Virus record (IMG/VR): IMGVR_UViG_3300022871_000079
Span: 1-30,237 of that record
Strand: one strand, 5' to 3'
Length of the DNA: 30,237 bases
DNA from: a virus
Positions 28,614 to 30,237 of this stretch are shown here, one piece after another (position 1 is the stretch's first letter; the number at the start of each line of letters is the position of its first letter). The notes beneath the pieces are model-generated. The model worked only from the letters and a program-made list of their open reading frames with translations, was not told the origin of the DNA and searched no databases. A program made the translations under genes and the position numbers.

Positions 28614-28820
28614 TTAGTCAATATTAACTTTACCAATTAGCTTTCCTACCTCTGCTGTGTATAGTGCTAAAGCTCCTTGATTGAGTGTTTTCTTGCCTAT
28701 ATCTTTGTTACTGTATATAAACAATTCACCGAAATCTTTTTTGTTCGATTCCTTTACTGCTGACTTAATATCATCTAACTGGTCTTTGATCCTTTTAGCT
28801 CTTACTGTTAATTCTGCCAT
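28614..28820 (-). CDS. Small hypothetical protein (68 aa)
   Basis: AAGGAG precedes the ATG at 28820 by 6 bases; a longer upstream frame is rejected. The sequence (MAELTVRAKRIKDQLDDIKS, then FGELFIYSNKDIGKKTLN) is helical then basic, with no motif. Located just before the late promoter, it could be a regulator, but there is no direct evidence. It ends 4 bases before the -35 box. Confidence 0.55.
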   Translation of the reverse strand: MAELTVRAKRIKDQLDDIKSAVKESNKKDFGELFIYSNKDIGKKTLNQGALALYTAEVGKLIGKVNID

Positions 28821-29152
28821 TATTTGCTCCTTCTTCTTAATGCACAACTTGGAATATTGTCGTACTGCTTTTGTTGTCTTTTTAACCAACTTAATTTTCC
28901 TGCACATCTATTCCTTGATAATGTTAATCTTTCTATTTGCAAATCCTTCTCTTTTATACGTTCTTGTAATTGTTCCTTTTCAGCTTTTACTTTATTAACT
29001 ATATGGTCACAAGTCAACTTCATTATTGAACACATTTCTTTAACCACTATCTCCATACTAACTTTTTGAGCCTTTTCAAAAACTCCATAAAATTTTTTAG
29101 AATAATATTTTAACTTAAGCTCTTTTTCACTTATTAATCTATATCCAAACAT
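28820..29152 (-). CDS. Coiled-coil hypothetical protein (110 aa)
   Basis: The ATG at 29152 follows AAAGGA. The N-terminal half is basic (MFGYRLISEKELKLKYYSKK) and the C-terminal half a strong coiled coil (KAEKEQLQERIKEKDLQIER). It ends in CALRRRSK and overlaps the next start by one base. No family recognised. A long coiled coil next to a packaging operon may point to a structural or regulatory adaptor. Confidence 0.55.
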   Translation of the reverse strand: MFGYRLISEKELKLKYYSKKFYGVFEKAQKVSMEIVVKEMCSIMKLTCDHIVNKVKAEKEQLQERIKEKDLQIERLTLSRNRCAGKLSWLKRQQKQYDNIPSCALRRRSK

Positions 29153-29166
29153 TATATTCCTTTCAT

Positions 29167-29232
29167 TTATTCTGATGTTGCAATCCATTCTATTGGTTTA
29201 CTTTTTTTTGGTGGTATATTATTATCACTCAT
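29167..29232 (-). CDS. Very small hypothetical protein (21 aa)
   Basis: The frame has AAGGGG at 6 bases before ATG, overlaps the previous gene's stop by 4 bases, and reads MSDNNIPPKKSKPIEW and ends IATSE. Its good binding site and tight fit in the operon suggest real translation, but 21 residues give no function. Confidence 0.4.
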   Translation of the reverse strand: MSDNNIPPKKSKPIEWIATSE

Positions 29233-29423
29233 ATCCTTCCCCTTAATATCTTCCAAGCCATTATACATCTTTGCTTAAGAGATAGTTGTTGTAAGTTTAA
29301 ACGTGCTTCTAGTTTCAGTTGCTTCTTTGTGTCTACAACGTGTTCTTTTAAAGCATTTTTAAGCTCTTTTTTCTTTGACTTTAGTCTTTTACCCTTAGTT
29401 CCTCCTTTTAAATTCATCTTCAT
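29229..29423 (-). CDS. Small basic protein (64 aa)
   Basis: The start is one of two Met codons (29423 or 29417) inside the end of the glycosyltransferase gene, so translation is probably coupled to it. The protein is strongly basic (KGKRLKSKKKELKNALKEHV, then LKLEARLNLQQLSLKQRC) and ends AWKILRGRI. Amphipathic helices are likely. It might bind nucleic acid or the membrane; function unknown. Confidence 0.5.
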   Translation of the reverse strand: MKMNLKGGTKGKRLKSKKKELKNALKEHVVDTKKQLKLEARLNLQQLSLKQRCIMAWKILRGRI

Positions 29424-29967
29424 CAGGTTTCCACAACTCCATTATATTCTTGCCTTTATGGTCATGGAATACTTTCGCTGTTTCACAGTACACATAACCC
29501 TTGTCTTTTGCTCTGAAATACAGGTCATCATCACAGAAGTAATGTTTAAACGCTGTATCATACCATATCCCGTTTAGCTTTTCTTCAATAAACTTCTTTG
29601 TTGTTAATGTCACGCACGCTTTTGAGCCTTTCCAATTACGCATCTCGTTTAAGCATACCATTCCATATCCATCTTTAAAAAACTTATCAAAACACATCTT
29701 TGCTTCTGTCAACCAAAACATTATAGGGAAATGGTCATCACAAAATGCTGTTACAAAGTCACCTTTAGATGCTTCATACCCTAGTTTTATCTGTGACGTT
29801 ATCATATCGCCACCGTTTACTATTGTCACATCTTCATATGGCTCTACTGGTAAATCTCCTGCATTGACTACTATTATCTCATACCTTACAAAGGTGTTCT
29901 TCTGTATTGTTGCTATGCACGTCTTTAACGTACTACTGTTTTTTGTTACTACTATTATTGATACCAT
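29395..29967 (-). CDS. Family-2 glycosyltransferase (190 aa)
   Basis: MVSIIVVTKNSSTLKTCIAT begins the nucleotide-binding half of a GT-A fold, with YEIIVVNAGDLP in place of the usual DNGSTDG, and FVTAFCDDHFPIMFW carrying the DD(H) metal site. Later YFCDDDLYFRAKDKG is the acceptor-side acidic motif. At 190 aa it is a short enzyme. It overlaps the previous glycosyltransferase by 35 bases. Together they may add sugars to virion protein, DNA or the host surface. The donor and acceptor are not shown. Confidence 0.8.
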   Translation of the reverse strand: MVSIIVVTKNSSTLKTCIATIQKNTFVRYEIIVVNAGDLPVEPYEDVTIVNGGDMITSQIKLGYEASKGDFVTAFCDDHFPIMFWLTEAKMCFDKFFKDGYGMVCLNEMRNWKGSKACVTLTTKKFIEEKLNGIWYDTAFKHYFCDDDLYFRAKDKGYVYCETAKVFHDHKGKNIMELWKPDEDEFKRRN

Positions 29968-30237
29968 TGCATATATCCCTTTCTATCTTTTGATGACATT
30001 CCTTTTGTGCATTACGTTTCGCTACTGATATTTGGTCTTTGTGTTGCGTATAGAAATATACTGTTTCTTTCAGGCTCACTACTTTATGTCCTGCTTGCAC
30101 CATTTTTACCCACATATAGAAATCCTGTGCATACTGATATTTCCAACCACCTATCTCTTTCACGACTTCTGTCCTTACCATTGTGCCACCACCTGCGATT
30201 GAACCTGCTAATCTTTCTTGTGTCAACTTTTCCGGGT
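29933..30237 (-). CDS. C-terminal part of a glycosyltransferase, cut by the window edge
   Basis: The frame runs off the window (codons continue upstream of 30226 as PEKL). The visible part carries LAGSIAGGGTMVRTEVVKEI, then GGWKYQYAQDFYMWVKM and ETVYFYTQHKDQIS, matching the C-terminal acceptor half of family-2 glycosyltransferases (the G-G-W-x-(n)-D-x-x-x-W pattern). The N-terminal catalytic half is outside. The overlap with the next glycosyltransferase is 35 bases. Confidence 0.7.
   Translation of the reverse strand, partial: PEKLTQERLAGSIAGGGTMVRTEVVKEIGGWKYQYAQDFYMWVKMVQAGHKVVSLKETVYFYTQHKDQISVAKRNAQKECHQKIERDICNGINNSSNKKQ

Noticed and set aside
1-30237. tRNA genes, CRISPR arrays, insertion sequences and integrase/attachment sites
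   Set aside because: Reading both strands I found no cloverleaf with a T-loop consensus, no regularly spaced repeats, no transposase or recombinase motifs. A tRNAscan or repeat search could still find something subtle.

Overview
The window is about 30 kb of a tailed-phage genome (or prophage) with siphovirus-type architecture. Every gene I accept is on the minus strand, so transcription runs from high to low coordinates. The DNA is AT-rich. Ribosome binding sites are strong (AAGGAGG-like) and four promoters match the sigma-70 consensus, three of them closely, so the phage appears to use its host's RNA polymerase. The host is uncertain. The DnaD-like replication protein recalls Firmicutes phages, while a lipoprotein and a secreted lytic transglycosylase would also suit a two-membrane host. 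I see no integrase, so lifestyle is open.

Layout, in the direction of transcription. From 30.2 to 28.6 kb there are two family-2 glycosyltransferases (the first cut by the window edge) and four very small genes. From 28.61 to 28.46 kb there is a control segment: a promoter, a folded leader with an 8-codon ORF, and an intrinsic terminator lying just before the small terminase gene. This resembles the lambda pR'-tR' plan for late-gene antitermination. From 28.4 to 17.9 kb comes the head and connector module: TerS, TerL, portal, scaffold, major capsid protein with a strong hairpin after it, connector and neck proteins, and unexpectedly a third glycosyltransferase and a small membrane protein. 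From 18.8 to 8.7 kb comes the tail: tube protein, tail assembly chaperones joined by an in-frame A AAA AAC -1 frameshift site, a 673-aa tape measure, distal tail protein, hub protein and several fibre proteins, one with a Sec signal peptide. From 8.6 to 6.8 kb are membrane or lipoprotein genes, probably the lysis or envelope set, closed by a terminator at 6.74 kb.

Below 6.72 kb a new promoter drives an early-type operon: zinc-ribbon proteins, a GIY-YIG nuclease, a ribbon-helix-helix protein and a secreted transglycosylase. A near-perfect promoter at 4.88 kb, with two 9-bp direct repeats just after it, starts the recombination set (ERF annealing protein, PD-(D/E)XK nuclease, coiled-coil partner). 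This is followed by an XRE regulator, a winged-helix-like protein and tiny membrane proteins. A fourth promoter at 1.75 kb leads into a densely folded RNA of about 165 nt, then the DnaD-like replication gene, small genes, an HNH protein and the first codons of another gene.

The most novel element is the RNA at 1.57-1.73 kb. It has a 12-bp perfect helix and an 11-bp helix in pseudoknot order, plus a 17-bp interrupted hairpin. A central strand can pair with either the RNA 5' end or the ribosome binding site and start codon of the next gene, as expected of a translational switch. All functional names come from reading motifs by eye; no database search was run.
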